Below, one piece after another: positions 16,419 to 25,983 of a stretch of 64,000 bases of DNA; within the stretch, counting starts at the first letter, position 1; each line of letters begins with the position of its first letter. The position numbers and the translations under genes are program-made. The notes beneath the pieces are model-generated. The model made no database searches and was not told the origin of the DNA. It saw only the letters and a program-made list of their open reading frames with translations. Origin of the DNA: Flavihumibacter stibioxidans (GTDB taxonomy: Bacteria; Bacteroidota; Bacteroidia; Chitinophagales; Chitinophagaceae); the NCBI RefSeq assembly GCF_014332695.1, contig NZ_MBUA01000012.1:57858-121857 (forward strand), written 5' to 3'.

Positions 16419-17530
16419 GATTGTCCGGCCTCCAGCCAGCAGGTTTCCATGGTAAGTCCGGGGCCGAAGGCAGCCCCGATAATATTGCCATCAGTCCCGG
16501 CCTCCAGCATGGCTTTCAACACAAACAGAATGGTAGGGGAAGACATATTCCCGAATTGCTTCAGCACTTTGTAAGCTTCTGCAAGGGAAGATTCCGGCAG
16601 ACCAAGACTTTTTTCAACCGCATGCAGTATTCTCCTGCCTCCCGGGTGTATGCACCAGCCGTTCACCGATCCCTTCGCCAGCCCGTAGCGCTCCAGAGCC
16701 CGGTTCACCAATGGCTGGAAATCTGTTTCAATCAGGTCCGGAATATACCCGCTCAGGGTCATCAGGAATCCCGTGGAAGAAAGCTCCCAGCTCATGTCGC
16801 GTTTACCGGATGGTATGACTTCCGAATAAAATCCGCGGAGTCCTGCGCCCCTGTGCCGGTCATCACCGCTTAAAAGAACTGCTGCAGCGCCATCGCCAAA
16901 GAGCAGGGAAGCTGCAATATTATCGGCACTGGGTGTTTTCTGGAAATGAAGGGTACATAACTCAGTGCATACGACCAGCACCTGCGCTGAGGGGTCTGCC
17001 CTGCAAATGGCATCAGCCTGTTTAAGGGCATGTATGGCCGCGTAACATCCCATAAAATTAACTGAACTGCGATTAAGCATCCGCGGTAGTTCCATCAGTT
17101 CCATCACCTGCAGATCCAATCCCGGGGCACTCATTCCGGTGCAACTGACAGTTATAAGATGGGTGATTTCTGATTTGCCGGCCTGGGCCAGCGACAAACA
17201 GTTCCTGATGGCATCAACAGACAGCACCGGTGCATGGCGCTGGTACCACAACATCCGCAACTCAAGGCTGGGAAAGGGTTCCAGCGATTCAGAAGCAGGG
17301 TAAAACTTCCAGTCACTCCACGGCCTGCTGTAATCAGGAATCACCGAATAGCGGTTCCCGATACCACTCTGCTGGTAAAGAAAACGGAGTTTGCGATTCT
17401 CCGGGGCGGGCATATCATACACCTGCTGCATGAACTGCAGGATATCTGCCTGCGCATGTCGGTAAGCAGGCAAAGCGGTTCCTATGGCGCGTATCCTAGT
17501 CAAATAGTTTCCAGATAACAAGTATTCCAA
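16415..17530 (-). CDS. type III polyketide synthase (chalcone/stilbene synthase family)
   Basis: Condenses an acyl-CoA starter with malonyl-CoA units and cyclises the product to resorcinols, pyrones or similar rings. The Cys-His-Asn triad is complete: C162 in NFMGCYAAIHALK, H295 in GWCIHPGGRRIL and N328 in FGNMSSPTILF. The C-terminal GFGPG-loop equivalent is present as AAFGPGLTMET. Length 371 is usual for bacterial members. Its start overlaps the end of the prenyltransferase gene by 35 bp; no closer in-frame ATG exists before residue 34. The neighbours resemble the S. griseus srsABC logic (synthase, methyltransferase, flavoprotein hydroxylase) with a prenyltransferase added. Confidence 0.93.
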   Translation of the reverse strand: MEYLLSGNYLTRIRAIGTALPAYRHAQADILQFMQQVYDMPAPENRKLRFLYQQSGIGNRYSVIPDYSRPWSDWKFYPASESLEPFPSLELRMLWYQRHAPVLSVDAIRNCLSLAQAGKSEITHLITVSCTGMSAPGLDLQVMELMELPRMLNRSSVNFMGCYAAIHALKQADAICRADPSAQVLVVCTELCTLHFQKTPSADNIAASLLFGDGAAAVLLSGDDRHRGAGLRGFYSEVIPSGKRDMSWELSSTGFLMTLSGYIPDLIETDFQPLVNRALERYGLAKGSVNGWCIHPGGRRILHAVEKSLGLPESSLAEAYKVLKQFGNMSSPTILFVLKAMLEAGTDGNIIGAAFGPGLTMETCWLEAGQS

Positions 17531-18362
17531 ACCCGATAACGGAACAGGCGGAAGAAAGCAGGTTCATCCGCATCAGGTTGTCAAAGCTGGCTTCAGCCGG
17601 GTCTTTCCACACTTTCGCTGTCCACAGGACAAAATAAACCAGTACCGGCATAAAACAGAACAGCAATACACCAAAACGGTCCAATTCAAGTTGTAATCCA
17701 AAATGAAGTCCCAGCACCAGGAATGCCATATTAAACAACAAAGCGGATAAAATAAATGTTCCCCTGGTACCAGCCATCATGCTGATGGTACGAACACCAT
17801 CTGCTGCATCGGCCTGGTGCTGGTAAACCTGTGTTAAGGGATAAGCGCCGGCGATCAGCAGGCTGCTGGCCAGGCATCCGGTAACCGGCACTTCCAGCGG
17901 CTGACGGGGGTCCACCCCGTGGTAGGTCAGCCAGAACACCAGTGCCCCCTGACAAACTACCACCACCAGAAATCCTGTCAGGGGATATTTTTTCAGCCTG
18001 ATCTGCCTGCTGCTGTATGCCCTGGAAGCAAGTATGTACATCAGCACACCAAGGGCAAACCATCCGCTCACCAGCCATCCCAGCAATACAGCCAGGATAT
18101 CCATTCCAAGCACCAGGCTCCACAATTGCCGGGTGGGTTGCAGGGGATGTCGCAGCCCCCCAACCGGGGTCTGGTCCCTGTCCATGTAACTGTTATACCC
18201 ATTGCTGGCAGGATAGACCAGCAGGTGGAGGATCAGGAATACCAGCAGGGCCATCCACCAATCTGTCTGAACCGTCTGGCCCAGTGCAAAAAGGTAAACC
18301 GGCAGCAGGAAAAACGAAAAAGGCAGCCGCAGCAGTTGTATGGTGGATGTTTTAATAATCAT
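17496..18362 (-). CDS. UbiA-family prenyltransferase
   Basis: Polytopic membrane enzyme that attaches a polyprenyl chain to an aromatic or related acceptor. The first metal-diphosphate motif is NGYNSYMDRDQ (N54, D61, D63) and the second HQADAADGVRT (D185, D188). Both keep the acidic residues that bind Mg-prenyl diphosphate. The AYSSRQIRLKKYPL loop is a UbiA hallmark. About eight to nine membrane helices can be drawn over 288 residues. It overlaps the upstream barrel gene by 11 bp and the polyketide synthase by 35 bp. The likely acceptor is the type III polyketide product, by context. Confidence 0.88.
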   Translation of the reverse strand: MIIKTSTIQLLRLPFSFFLLPVYLFALGQTVQTDWWMALLVFLILHLLVYPASNGYNSYMDRDQTPVGGLRHPLQPTRQLWSLVLGMDILAVLLGWLVSGWFALGVLMYILASRAYSSRQIRLKKYPLTGFLVVVVCQGALVFWLTYHGVDPRQPLEVPVTGCLASSLLIAGAYPLTQVYQHQADAADGVRTISMMAGTRGTFILSALLFNMAFLVLGLHFGLQLELDRFGVLLFCFMPVLVYFVLWTAKVWKDPAEASFDNLMRMNLLSSACSVIGFGILVIWKLFD

Positions 18363-20016
18363 ATTCCCGCCTGAACATGTTCATGCGCAATCCCAGGGTG
18401 AACATGGAACTGTTGCGGGTTAAAGCAGCGTCATCAGGCACATCATATTTACGAAGCATCAGCGAACCGTCAATAAAGAGGTTTTCCTTCAATTCATAAC
18501 CAACCCACAGAGAGGCGTTCACACCGGTTGACTTTCGGCCTTCACCGATGTTCCAGCCATAATCACGCGGACGGGTGCCATAGAGGCTGAAAATATTACT
18601 GCCGAAATTGCTACCCGCCGAATCCAGTCCCTGTTTCCAGACAATCAGTTTTCCCTGGATGGTCAGTTTGGGAATTGGCTGGTAACGGGCGATTCCGATG
18701 GCTTCTGTAAAATTGGCTCCGCGCGGGTGGGCCAGGGGCTGGTTATAATGGGTATAATTGGCCACCGAATCCCTGAAGCTGTACATGAATGGCCTTACCC
18801 AGTTGAGTTCACCCTGGATATCGAGGTTTTTGATACCAAATACATCAATGTACTTGCCACCCAGTTGCAGTGCATATTTGTTGCCCCACCATTTCCTGCC
18901 GCCTTTCATTTCGCTCAGCTTGAATTCATCGAAAAGCATCTGGCCATAAAACTGGAATTTCTTTGCCACGTTGGCCTTGAAATCGATGCCCACATTGGCA
19001 TTATCGGCACTGCCGTTCTGCTGTTCCAGGGAACGCAGGAAGATCACCGGCACCAGGTAGGTAAACTCAAACTTGTTCTTACGGCCAAACACAACCGATT
19101 CAAAAAAACCGATATTCAGCCATTTGGTTGCCTGCAGGCTCAGGTGGTGCATGGCCGCATATTTTTTTCCCAGCAAATGGTCATCCACATTTTTCGGTTC
19201 CTGCGGGGTCAGCTCCATGAAAATATTCTGGTAATTGAGTTTCCAGATCCGGGTATTCAGTTTCAGGAAGAGGTAGTTATTGCCAAAATCACTCAGGAAA
19301 AGACTGCGATACCCATTCCCTATAAAGTTTTTATCATACCCAAACTGGACATTGATGTATTTGGTTACGTTGAAGAAAACAGACCCGCGCGCATCAAAAT
19401 AATCATACGCTGTATTTTTAAAAGGCTTATAAAAACCTGCGCCGGGCACGGACAGGAAACTGTCTTCAAACTGCCTGACAAACCAGGGGGCGCGCTCCTG
19501 GTTGTCAGTAAGGTAAAAATCGAACCCGATCTTTTTGGCGATCATGCCCCTTCCCCTCACACCCTTGGTATTCTGGAACAGGGTTTCATCGGTATCGGAT
19601 TCCTTAGACACCGAAAACTGCAAAACCGGGTTGATGCTGAGGAAAAAATCCTTTACATCCACGAGCGCAAAGTCAGATTTTGTCTTATAAAATGTATTGA
19701 AGATGGCTTTTTTGCTGAGAAATGATTCCTTTGAGCCGCTCACCCATTCCTGGTTATTCATCAGGGCACTTTGCAGGTTATGGGCATCCACAACCGATAA
19801 TTCTTCGGCCGGGGTTGATTCCAGCACCGTTACCCAGCCTCTCCGGTCAAAAGGTTTCATTTGCTGGAAAGACAGGGCGCTGTCGCGGAACCTGATCTCC
19901 AGGCGATCCATCAGTTGCTGGTGTTTATAACCCTGGGGAAGCAGCGTAGATTGGGAAAAGAGGGTAGCGGGAATCAACAGGCAGCCAGTGTACAGCAGTC
20001 TTTTTATAACTTGCAT
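18352..20016 (-). CDS. Wzi/RemB-like outer-membrane barrel protein
   Basis: Signal peptide (LLYTGCLLIPATLFSQ) and a long beta-rich body ending in an aromatic strand (SMFTLGLRMNMFRREYDY). The segment QQLMDRLEIRFRDSALSFQQMKPFDRRG resembles the N-terminus of Bacteroidota proteins annotated as capsule assembly Wzi-family or gliding protein RemB. In E. coli Wzi helps attach capsule; RemB contributes to Flavobacterium gliding. Family call is from pattern recognition and not certain. It is the first gene of the six-gene operon and overlaps the UbiA gene, so it may serve surface placement of the lipid product or simply share a promoter. Confidence 0.65.
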   Translation of the reverse strand: MQVIKRLLYTGCLLIPATLFSQSTLLPQGYKHQQLMDRLEIRFRDSALSFQQMKPFDRRGWVTVLESTPAEELSVVDAHNLQSALMNNQEWVSGSKESFLSKKAIFNTFYKTKSDFALVDVKDFFLSINPVLQFSVSKESDTDETLFQNTKGVRGRGMIAKKIGFDFYLTDNQERAPWFVRQFEDSFLSVPGAGFYKPFKNTAYDYFDARGSVFFNVTKYINVQFGYDKNFIGNGYRSLFLSDFGNNYLFLKLNTRIWKLNYQNIFMELTPQEPKNVDDHLLGKKYAAMHHLSLQATKWLNIGFFESVVFGRKNKFEFTYLVPVIFLRSLEQQNGSADNANVGIDFKANVAKKFQFYGQMLFDEFKLSEMKGGRKWWGNKYALQLGGKYIDVFGIKNLDIQGELNWVRPFMYSFRDSVANYTHYNQPLAHPRGANFTEAIGIARYQPIPKLTIQGKLIVWKQGLDSAGSNFGSNIFSLYGTRPRDYGWNIGEGRKSTGVNASLWVGYELKENLFIDGSLMLRKYDVPDDAALTRNSSMFTLGLRMNMFRREYDY

Positions 20017-20049
20017 GGATATTATTGTTTAATGGGCAATTGACAAATT

Positions 20050-21390
20050 ATGCAAAAATACCTGATAAAGAATACGCAAATAGTAAATGAAGGAAAGGTT
20101 TATACAGCTGATCTTCTCATTTCCGGAGGTCGCATCGAAAAGATTGACAGCAATATCAATGCCACAGGCAATGTGAAGGAGATCAACGGAGAGGGGCAAT
20201 ACCTCCTGCCCGGTGTAATTGATGACCAGGTTCATTTCCGGGAACCGGGTCTCACCCATAAAGCCACAATATATACCGAATCAAAAGCTGCTGTTGCCGG
20301 CGGGGTTACCAGTTTCATGGAGATGCCCAATACAGTTCCGCCTGTTTTCACCCAGGAACTGCTGGAACATAAATATGATATTGGCGCCGCCAGTTCCCTG
20401 GCCAACTATTCTTTTTTCATGGGCACATCCAATGATAACATTGAAGAAGTGCTGAAGACAAATGACAAGAAAGACAGTGTATGCGGAGTCAAGATCTTTA
20501 TGGGATCCTCCACTGGCGGCCTTCTGGTCGACAATCCGCTTTCGCTTGAAAAAATCTTTGGCGGAACGGAACTGCTTATTGCCACCCATTGCGAAAACGA
20601 GCGCATGATACGCCACAACCTCGAAACGCTGAAGGCAAGCGGCAAAACCCTTACCGCTGCCGACCATCCCATCATCAGGAATGAGGAAGAATGTTTTGAA
20701 TCCTCCTTCTATGCCGTTCAGCTGGCCAAGAAATTCAACAGCCGGCTGCATATACTGCATATCTCCACCGAGAGGGAGCTGCAACTGTTCACCAACATGC
20801 TGCCACTGGAAGAAAAGCGCATAACCGCGGAAGTTTGTGTTCACCATCTTCATTTTACCAGTGATGATTATGCGCAGTTGGGCAACCTGATAAAATGCAA
20901 CCCGGCCATCAAGGCACCGCATAACCGCACTGCACTCTGGCAGGCACTGCTCGACGACCGGCTTGACATCATTGCCACCGACCATGCTCCCCACACCATG
21001 GAAGAAAAGCCGGCGGATTATTTGCTTGCGCATGCGGGACTGCCCCTGGTACAGCATTCGCTGCTAATGATGCTGCACTATGTGGAAGAAGGCAGGATCA
21101 GCATGGAGAAAATGGTGGAGAAAATGAGCCATGCCGTGGCCCGCTGTTTCAGGATCCGCGAAAGAGGCTTTATCAGGGAGGGATATCATGCCGACCTGGT
21201 ACTGGTTGACCGTCGGCGGACAACAAAAATCTCTAAGGAAAATATCCTTTACAAGTGCGGCTGGAGCCCGCTGGAAGGAGTCACACTACCGGCTGCCATC
21301 ACCCATACTTTTGTAAACGGGCACATGGTTTATGGAAACGGGGTATTTGATGAATCTGTTAAGGGAGCGCGACTCCGGTTTGACCGATAG
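20050..21390 (+). CDS. pyrC: dihydroorotase
   Basis: Third step of pyrimidine synthesis: carbamoyl aspartate to dihydroorotate. An amidohydrolase with the metal motif DDQVHFREPG (two His/Asp ligands region), then AVAGGVTSFMEMPNT, a typical dihydroorotase stretch. Further metal ligands lie in ATHCENE and LHILHIST, and the catalytic Asp in IATDHAPHT. Length 446 fits the class I type. It diverges from the polyketide operon with only 33 bp between starts, so their promoters overlap the coding ends. No pyr genes are adjacent; pyrD is 22 kb away. Confidence 0.93.
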   Translation: MQKYLIKNTQIVNEGKVYTADLLISGGRIEKIDSNINATGNVKEINGEGQYLLPGVIDDQVHFREPGLTHKATIYTESKAAVAGGVTSFMEMPNTVPPVFTQELLEHKYDIGAASSLANYSFFMGTSNDNIEEVLKTNDKKDSVCGVKIFMGSSTGGLLVDNPLSLEKIFGGTELLIATHCENERMIRHNLETLKASGKTLTAADHPIIRNEEECFESSFYAVQLAKKFNSRLHILHISTERELQLFTNMLPLEEKRITAEVCVHHLHFTSDDYAQLGNLIKCNPAIKAPHNRTALWQALLDDRLDIIATDHAPHTMEEKPADYLLAHAGLPLVQHSLLMMLHYVEEGRISMEKMVEKMSHAVARCFRIRERGFIREGYHADLVLVDRRRTTKISKENILYKCGWSPLEGVTLPAAITHTFVNGHMVYGNGVFDESVKGARLRFDR

Positions 21391-21423
21391 GATATGTTCA
21401 CGGGAATACCTTAAATTAATGCC

Positions 21424-22767
21424 ATGGATATAGATAAAACCTCCCTTCTCGACCTGAACATCTTCCATCCGGAAGAAGAATTCTCTATTTTCCACCGGCT
21501 TAATTTTACCCGCACCCTCGAAGGAAAGGAATGGCTCCGCCATATGTTTTCCGAGCCATTCAGGGATCTGCAAAAAATTGAACAGACCCAGCAGGTCATC
21601 CGCCTGATCGGACAAAAGCTCGATCAATGGCCTGAAGATATCACCAACGGTACCCTGATGGTAACCGAAAAGTACTATAGTGCCCAGATGGACAATATCC
21701 CCCTGGACCATAGTTTCCTCAGTGCGCTTAGTTTCAAATTATTCCATGGACCCGACTTTGCGATCATCCGGTTCAGCCTCACACATTTTGCAGATTTGCT
21801 GCGAGGACTAAAACTTATTACCGGTTTGCTGGAACAGGAAGAATTGCCCCGGGACCTGCGCATGGTTACAGACAGGATTCAATCCCTCACCAGTCCCGAA
21901 CAGTTACAGGAACTGGCCGACCACCCAAAAGGAAAACCCTTTTCGAACTCACAGATTATTTATTTCGGTCATTACCTGCGCAACCGTTTCAAAACCGCGC
22001 ATGAAGAACTGATCGATTGTTACGGCCGGCTCGACGCCTGGTATGGAATGGCAGTGGCCATGAAAAAATTCAACCTGCAGTTCCCCGAATTCGTGGAAAG
22101 TGAACAACCATTTATAAGGGCAGGAGGCCTATATCATATCCTGTTGCCCAACCCGGTTGCCTATAATATCGTGCTGGACGAACAACACAATTTCCTGTTT
22201 CTCACCGGGGCCAATATGGCCGGTAAAAGCACTTTCATCAAATCTGTTGGTGCTGCCGTGTACCTGGCACACCTGGGGATGGGCGTTCCGGCTCAAAGCT
22301 TACGTTTATCCTTATTCGAAGGTATTCTTAGCAATATCAATGTAACCGACAATATCATTAAGGGAGAAAGCTATTTCTTCAATGAGGTCCAGCGGATCAA
22401 GAATACCATCCTTAAGATCAATGATGGCAGGAAATGGCTGGTACTCATTGATGAACTGTTCAAAGGCACCAATGTGCAGGATGCCATGAAATGTTCCCTC
22501 ACCGTTATTGAAGGACTGATAAGGATCAACCATTCACTGTTCATATTGTCAACACATTTGTATGAGATCGGCAAGGACCTGGAAGTTTACCCGAATATTA
22601 TATTCCGGTATTTTGAAACAGAAGTGAAGGAAGACCAGCTTGAATTCAGCTACCAGTTGAAGGAAGGAATCAGTAACGATCGCCTTGGATATCTCATTCT
22701 AAAAAAAGAAAAGGTTGTAGAGCTGCTGCAAAAAATCCAGGCAAGGCCTGTTCACCTGGATTCCTGA
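21424..22767 (+). CDS. MutS-like ATPase without mismatch-binding domain
   Basis: Contains a helical core and a MutS-type ABC ATPase domain, but lacks the N-terminal mismatch-recognition domain of true MutS. Walker A is GANMAGKST (residues 262-270), Walker B VLIDELFKGT, and the STHLYEI His switch is present. Length 447 is about half of MutS. Such short MutS homologues are common in Bacteroidota and their function is unknown; no nuclease (Smr) domain of the MutS2 type is visible. Gap to pyrC is 33 bp, so co-transcription is likely. Confidence 0.85.
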   Translation: MDIDKTSLLDLNIFHPEEEFSIFHRLNFTRTLEGKEWLRHMFSEPFRDLQKIEQTQQVIRLIGQKLDQWPEDITNGTLMVTEKYYSAQMDNIPLDHSFLSALSFKLFHGPDFAIIRFSLTHFADLLRGLKLITGLLEQEELPRDLRMVTDRIQSLTSPEQLQELADHPKGKPFSNSQIIYFGHYLRNRFKTAHEELIDCYGRLDAWYGMAVAMKKFNLQFPEFVESEQPFIRAGGLYHILLPNPVAYNIVLDEQHNFLFLTGANMAGKSTFIKSVGAAVYLAHLGMGVPAQSLRLSLFEGILSNINVTDNIIKGESYFFNEVQRIKNTILKINDGRKWLVLIDELFKGTNVQDAMKCSLTVIEGLIRINHSLFILSTHLYEIGKDLEVYPNIIFRYFETEVKEDQLEFSYQLKEGISNDRLGYLILKKEKVVELLQKIQARPVHLDS

Positions 22768-22823
22768 TCAATTACCGTTAAAGAACGGTTTTTCTGTCCG
22801 TTGTACCATACTAATTTGTTGCC

Positions 22824-24365
22824 ATGTTAGTAAAGACATTTGGCAGTGCCGTGTATGGAATTGATGCAGTCACCATTTCCATTGAAGTGAATGTTACACT
22901 GGGTACCAGCACCTTTATGGTGGGACTTCCGGATAATGCAGTGAAGGAAAGTATGCTGCGGGTGGAAAGCGCCATCAAGTCGAATGGCTTTTTCATGCCG
23001 CGGACCAAAGTGATTGTCAGCCTGGCACCCGCAGACATCCGGAAAACGGGATCGGCATTTGACCTGCCCATCGCCATTGGCATCCTTGCTGCCACCGACC
23101 AGTTGATCAATCTGTCGTCCATGGATAATTTTGTTTTAATGGGGGAGCTTGGTCTCAATGGATCCATCCAGCCAATCAAAGGCGCTTTGCCCATTGCAAT
23201 CACGACCCGTAACCAGGGTTTTAAAGGTCTTGTATTGCCATCCCCCAACGCCAATGAAGCGGCGGTTGTGAACGGACTCGCTGTTTATGGTGTGCAACAC
23301 CTGACAGAAGTAGTAAGATTGATGGAACAGCCCGCAACAGTGCAGCCTGTGGTGGTAAATGCACGGGATATTTTCCTGCAGGCGCAACAGCAGGACGAGC
23401 CTGATTTTTCAGATGTAAAGGGACAGGAGCATATCAAGCGTGCCCTGGAAATTGCTGCGGCAGGCGGACACAATGCCATACTGATCGGCCCACCAGGTTC
23501 CGGCAAAACGATGCTGGCCAAAAGACTGCCTTCCATCCTGCCTCCCCTATCCCTGGAAGAAGCTTTGGAAACCACACGCATACACAGCGTCGCGGGAAAA
23601 CTTCCCGCCCATTCCTCTCTTATCAACAAACGTCCGTTCCGCAGTCCGCATCATACCATTTCACATATGGCAATGGCAGGAGGTGGCAGCATTCCTCAGC
23701 CCGGGGAAATATCACTTGCCCACAACGGCGTACTGTTCCTGGATGAATTGCCTGAATTCAACCGAACGGTATTGGAAGTGATGCGTCAACCGATGGAGGA
23801 AAGAAAGTTAACGATTTCAAGGGCGAGATTGGCACTGGATTTTCCTGCCAGTTTCATGCTGATCGCTTCCATGAATCCCTGCCCATGCGGATATTTTAAT
23901 CATCCCGACAAAGATTGCAGTTGCCCGCCGGGGGCTGTGATGAAATACCTGAACAGGGTATCGGGTCCGTTACTGGACAGGATCGACCTGCAGGTGGAAG
24001 TTACCCCCGTTGCTTATACAGACCTGCAGGCCCACCACCAGCAGGAAACCTCCCTAACCGTACGCGGCAGGGTGATGAACGCAAGGCTGGCCCAGGAAAA
24101 AAGATTTTCCGGCCTCGATGGTATTTACAGCAATGCGCAGATGAACAACCAGTTGCTGAAAGATGTCTGTCAGTTGGATAACAGCAGCCGGCAATTACTA
24201 AAAACTGCCATGGAAAAACTTCACCTGTCAGCAAGGGCTTATGAAAGGATCCTGAAAGTAAGCAGGACGATTGCAGATCTGTCGGGCAGATCAAATATTC
24301 TGCCCGAACACCTTGCAGAAGCTATTCAGTACAGGAGCCTTGACCGCGATAATTGGGGCGTATGA
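22824..24365 (+). CDS. YifB/ComM-type Mg-chelatase-like AAA ATPase
   Basis: AAA+ ATPase of the YifB/ComM family. Seen: an N-terminal Lon-type fold (residues 1-170, LPDNAVKESMLRVESAI ... PADIRKTGSAFDLPIA), Walker A GPPGSGKT (222-229), Walker B FLDELPEF, and the four-cysteine segment CPCGYFNHPDKDCSC. The C-terminal helical domain ends with IQYRSLDRDN. In Haemophilus and Vibrio ComM acts as a branch-migration helicase in natural transformation; whether that holds here is unknown. Its 3' end overlaps the convergent sugar transferase by 44 bp. Confidence 0.93.
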   Translation: MLVKTFGSAVYGIDAVTISIEVNVTLGTSTFMVGLPDNAVKESMLRVESAIKSNGFFMPRTKVIVSLAPADIRKTGSAFDLPIAIGILAATDQLINLSSMDNFVLMGELGLNGSIQPIKGALPIAITTRNQGFKGLVLPSPNANEAAVVNGLAVYGVQHLTEVVRLMEQPATVQPVVVNARDIFLQAQQQDEPDFSDVKGQEHIKRALEIAAAGGHNAILIGPPGSGKTMLAKRLPSILPPLSLEEALETTRIHSVAGKLPAHSSLINKRPFRSPHHTISHMAMAGGGSIPQPGEISLAHNGVLFLDELPEFNRTVLEVMRQPMEERKLTISRARLALDFPASFMLIASMNPCPCGYFNHPDKDCSCPPGAVMKYLNRVSGPLLDRIDLQVEVTPVAYTDLQAHHQQETSLTVRGRVMNARLAQEKRFSGLDGIYSNAQMNNQLLKDVCQLDNSSRQLLKTAMEKLHLSARAYERILKVSRTIADLSGRSNILPEHLAEAIQYRSLDRDNWGV

Positions 24366-24957
24366 CAAAAAATGAAGAAAACATTCCGGCCGCCGTCAGA
24401 AATATAATTTTCAGATCCAGCCAGAAGGAAAGATTCCTGATATAATACATATCCCATTTATGCCGGAAATAAATATCATCAAATCCATTAACGATGCCCC
24501 TGTATCCATTTGCCTGTGCCAGGCCGGTAATACCCGGCTTTACCTCATGCCGCAAATGATAGTCGCGGATATGGGAAGAAAATTTCTTATCATCACTCAG
24601 CATGTGGGGACGTGGTCCCACCACACTCATGTCTCCCAACAAAACGTTAAAGAATTGCGGCAACTCATCCAATCCGGTTGACCTTAGCCATTTGCCCGGC
24701 GGAGTAATTCTGGCATCAAAAACCTGGGCAGGAAGCTGGTCTGCCTGTTCATTTGGACACATGGTCCTGAATTTAATGATATTGAAAACCCTGCCGTTCC
24801 TGCCAACACGGCGCTGGGTGAAAAATACAGGCCCGGCAAGCGTGAACACATTAAATAAATAAACAAGAGGCACCAGCCAGCTAAGGACTGCCAATAAAAT
24901 GAACAGTGAAAAAACAATATCAAAAAAGCGTTTGGGTAAAATGGATAAGGTAGTCAT
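24322..24957 (-). CDS. initiating sugar-phosphate transferase (bacterial sugar transferase family)
   Basis: Transfers a sugar-1-phosphate to undecaprenyl phosphate, the first step in building a surface glycan. One N-terminal membrane helix (FSLFILLAVLSWLVPLVYLF) is followed by the core: GRNGRVFNIIKFRTM, LRSTGLDELPQFFNVLLGDMSVVGPRP and a PGITGLAQANG segment. The DELPQ and VGPRP motifs are diagnostic. Start placed at 24957 (MTTLSILPKR), which yields 211 residues and a normal N-terminus; a 32-residue longer frame adds nothing recognisable. Opposite in orientation to the glycosyltransferases that follow, with which it likely works. Confidence 0.9.
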   Translation of the reverse strand: MTTLSILPKRFFDIVFSLFILLAVLSWLVPLVYLFNVFTLAGPVFFTQRRVGRNGRVFNIIKFRTMCPNEQADQLPAQVFDARITPPGKWLRSTGLDELPQFFNVLLGDMSVVGPRPHMLSDDKKFSSHIRDYHLRHEVKPGITGLAQANGYRGIVNGFDDIYFRHKWDMYYIRNLSFWLDLKIIFLTAAGMFSSFFVIRPNYRGQGSCTE

Positions 24958-25134
24958 GCAAAATGAAATAGATAAAGCAGACAAATGTATTCGCTGAAAC
25001 GTTGCGCCCCATCTGTCACTATCCTTCCTACCATTTATCAATGTGTAAAACAACCTGTAAAAAAAAGGATGTAAAGGCTATTTGAAATATCGACTTTCGC
25101 CGGAAGCCTGTTACTGTGTAATAAGAACCGTTCT

Positions 25135-25971
25135 ATGCTATCGTCTGAAAAACCATTGGACTTTATTGTCCTTATTCCATATTACAATGACCTGTCCGGG
25201 TTAAAAGCTGCGCTGAGCAGTATTCATTACGATCCGTGGAGCTATGGTATTGTTGTAGTCGACGATGGCAGCAAATTGCCACTTCAGCTTTCCCAGATAA
25301 AATCGTTTTGCCATTCTCAACATGTGCACCTGGAAACACTGCAGTTCAACCAGGGTATCATACATGCACTCAATACCGGGCTGGACTTTATCTACAGTAA
25401 CCTGATAACAAAATATATTGCGAGGCTTGACTGTGGCGACACCTGCATGCCGCAACGATTCCAGCAACAGGTTAATTACCTTGATACCCACCCGGATACG
25501 GATATGCTGGGAAGCTGGTGTTATTTTACTGACCACGAAAACAATAAACAGTTTTTATACAGGACACCTGTAAATGACCGGGAAATCAGACTTGGCATGT
25601 ATTTCAGGAACCTCTTTATTCATCCTACGCTGATGTGGCGGTATGAATTAAAGGATACCATCAGGCAGTATCCGAACCAATATCCAAACGCGGAAGATTA
25701 TGCGCTGGCTTATGCCATTTTAAAGAAAGGCAGGGCATCCATACTTCCGCAAGCGCTCGTGAATTGCAGAATCAATATGGCCGGCCTGTCATTTGGCAGA
25801 AGGAAAGAGCAATTGAGGAGCAGGAGCCTGGTGGTCAGCGATTATGGTGAAAATGCTTTTCTGAAAAGACTGGGCGTTCTAAAACTTAAACTGATGATGG
25901 GAATGCCCACCGGCTGGATCATGGCTTATAAATTTATTTTCAGCCGTATGCAACAGAAAGCCCAAAATTAG
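25135..25971 (+). CDS. family 2 glycosyltransferase
   Basis: GT-A fold glycosyltransferase. Visible: VLIPYYNDLSGLKAAL, VVVDDGSK (nucleotide-binding Asp) and ARLDCGDTCMPQRF, where DCGD replaces the usual DxDD metal motif. The C-terminal half has PNAEDYALAYAILKKG, the acidic catalytic-base region. It probably adds one sugar to the surface glycan; donor and linkage cannot be read. First gene of a rightward run that continues to the ABC exporter. Confidence 0.87.
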   Translation: MLSSEKPLDFIVLIPYYNDLSGLKAALSSIHYDPWSYGIVVVDDGSKLPLQLSQIKSFCHSQHVHLETLQFNQGIIHALNTGLDFIYSNLITKYIARLDCGDTCMPQRFQQQVNYLDTHPDTDMLGSWCYFTDHENNKQFLYRTPVNDREIRLGMYFRNLFIHPTLMWRYELKDTIRQYPNQYPNAEDYALAYAILKKGRASILPQALVNCRINMAGLSFGRRKEQLRSRSLVVSDYGENAFLKRLGVLKLKLMMGMPTGWIMAYKFIFSRMQQKAQN

Positions 25972-25983
25972 GATCATGGTCGT

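Noticed and set aside
21424-22767. Calling this gene mutS or mutS2
   Set aside because: The mismatch-binding domain and the Smr nuclease domain are both absent and the length is about half, so only the ATPase family is claimed.
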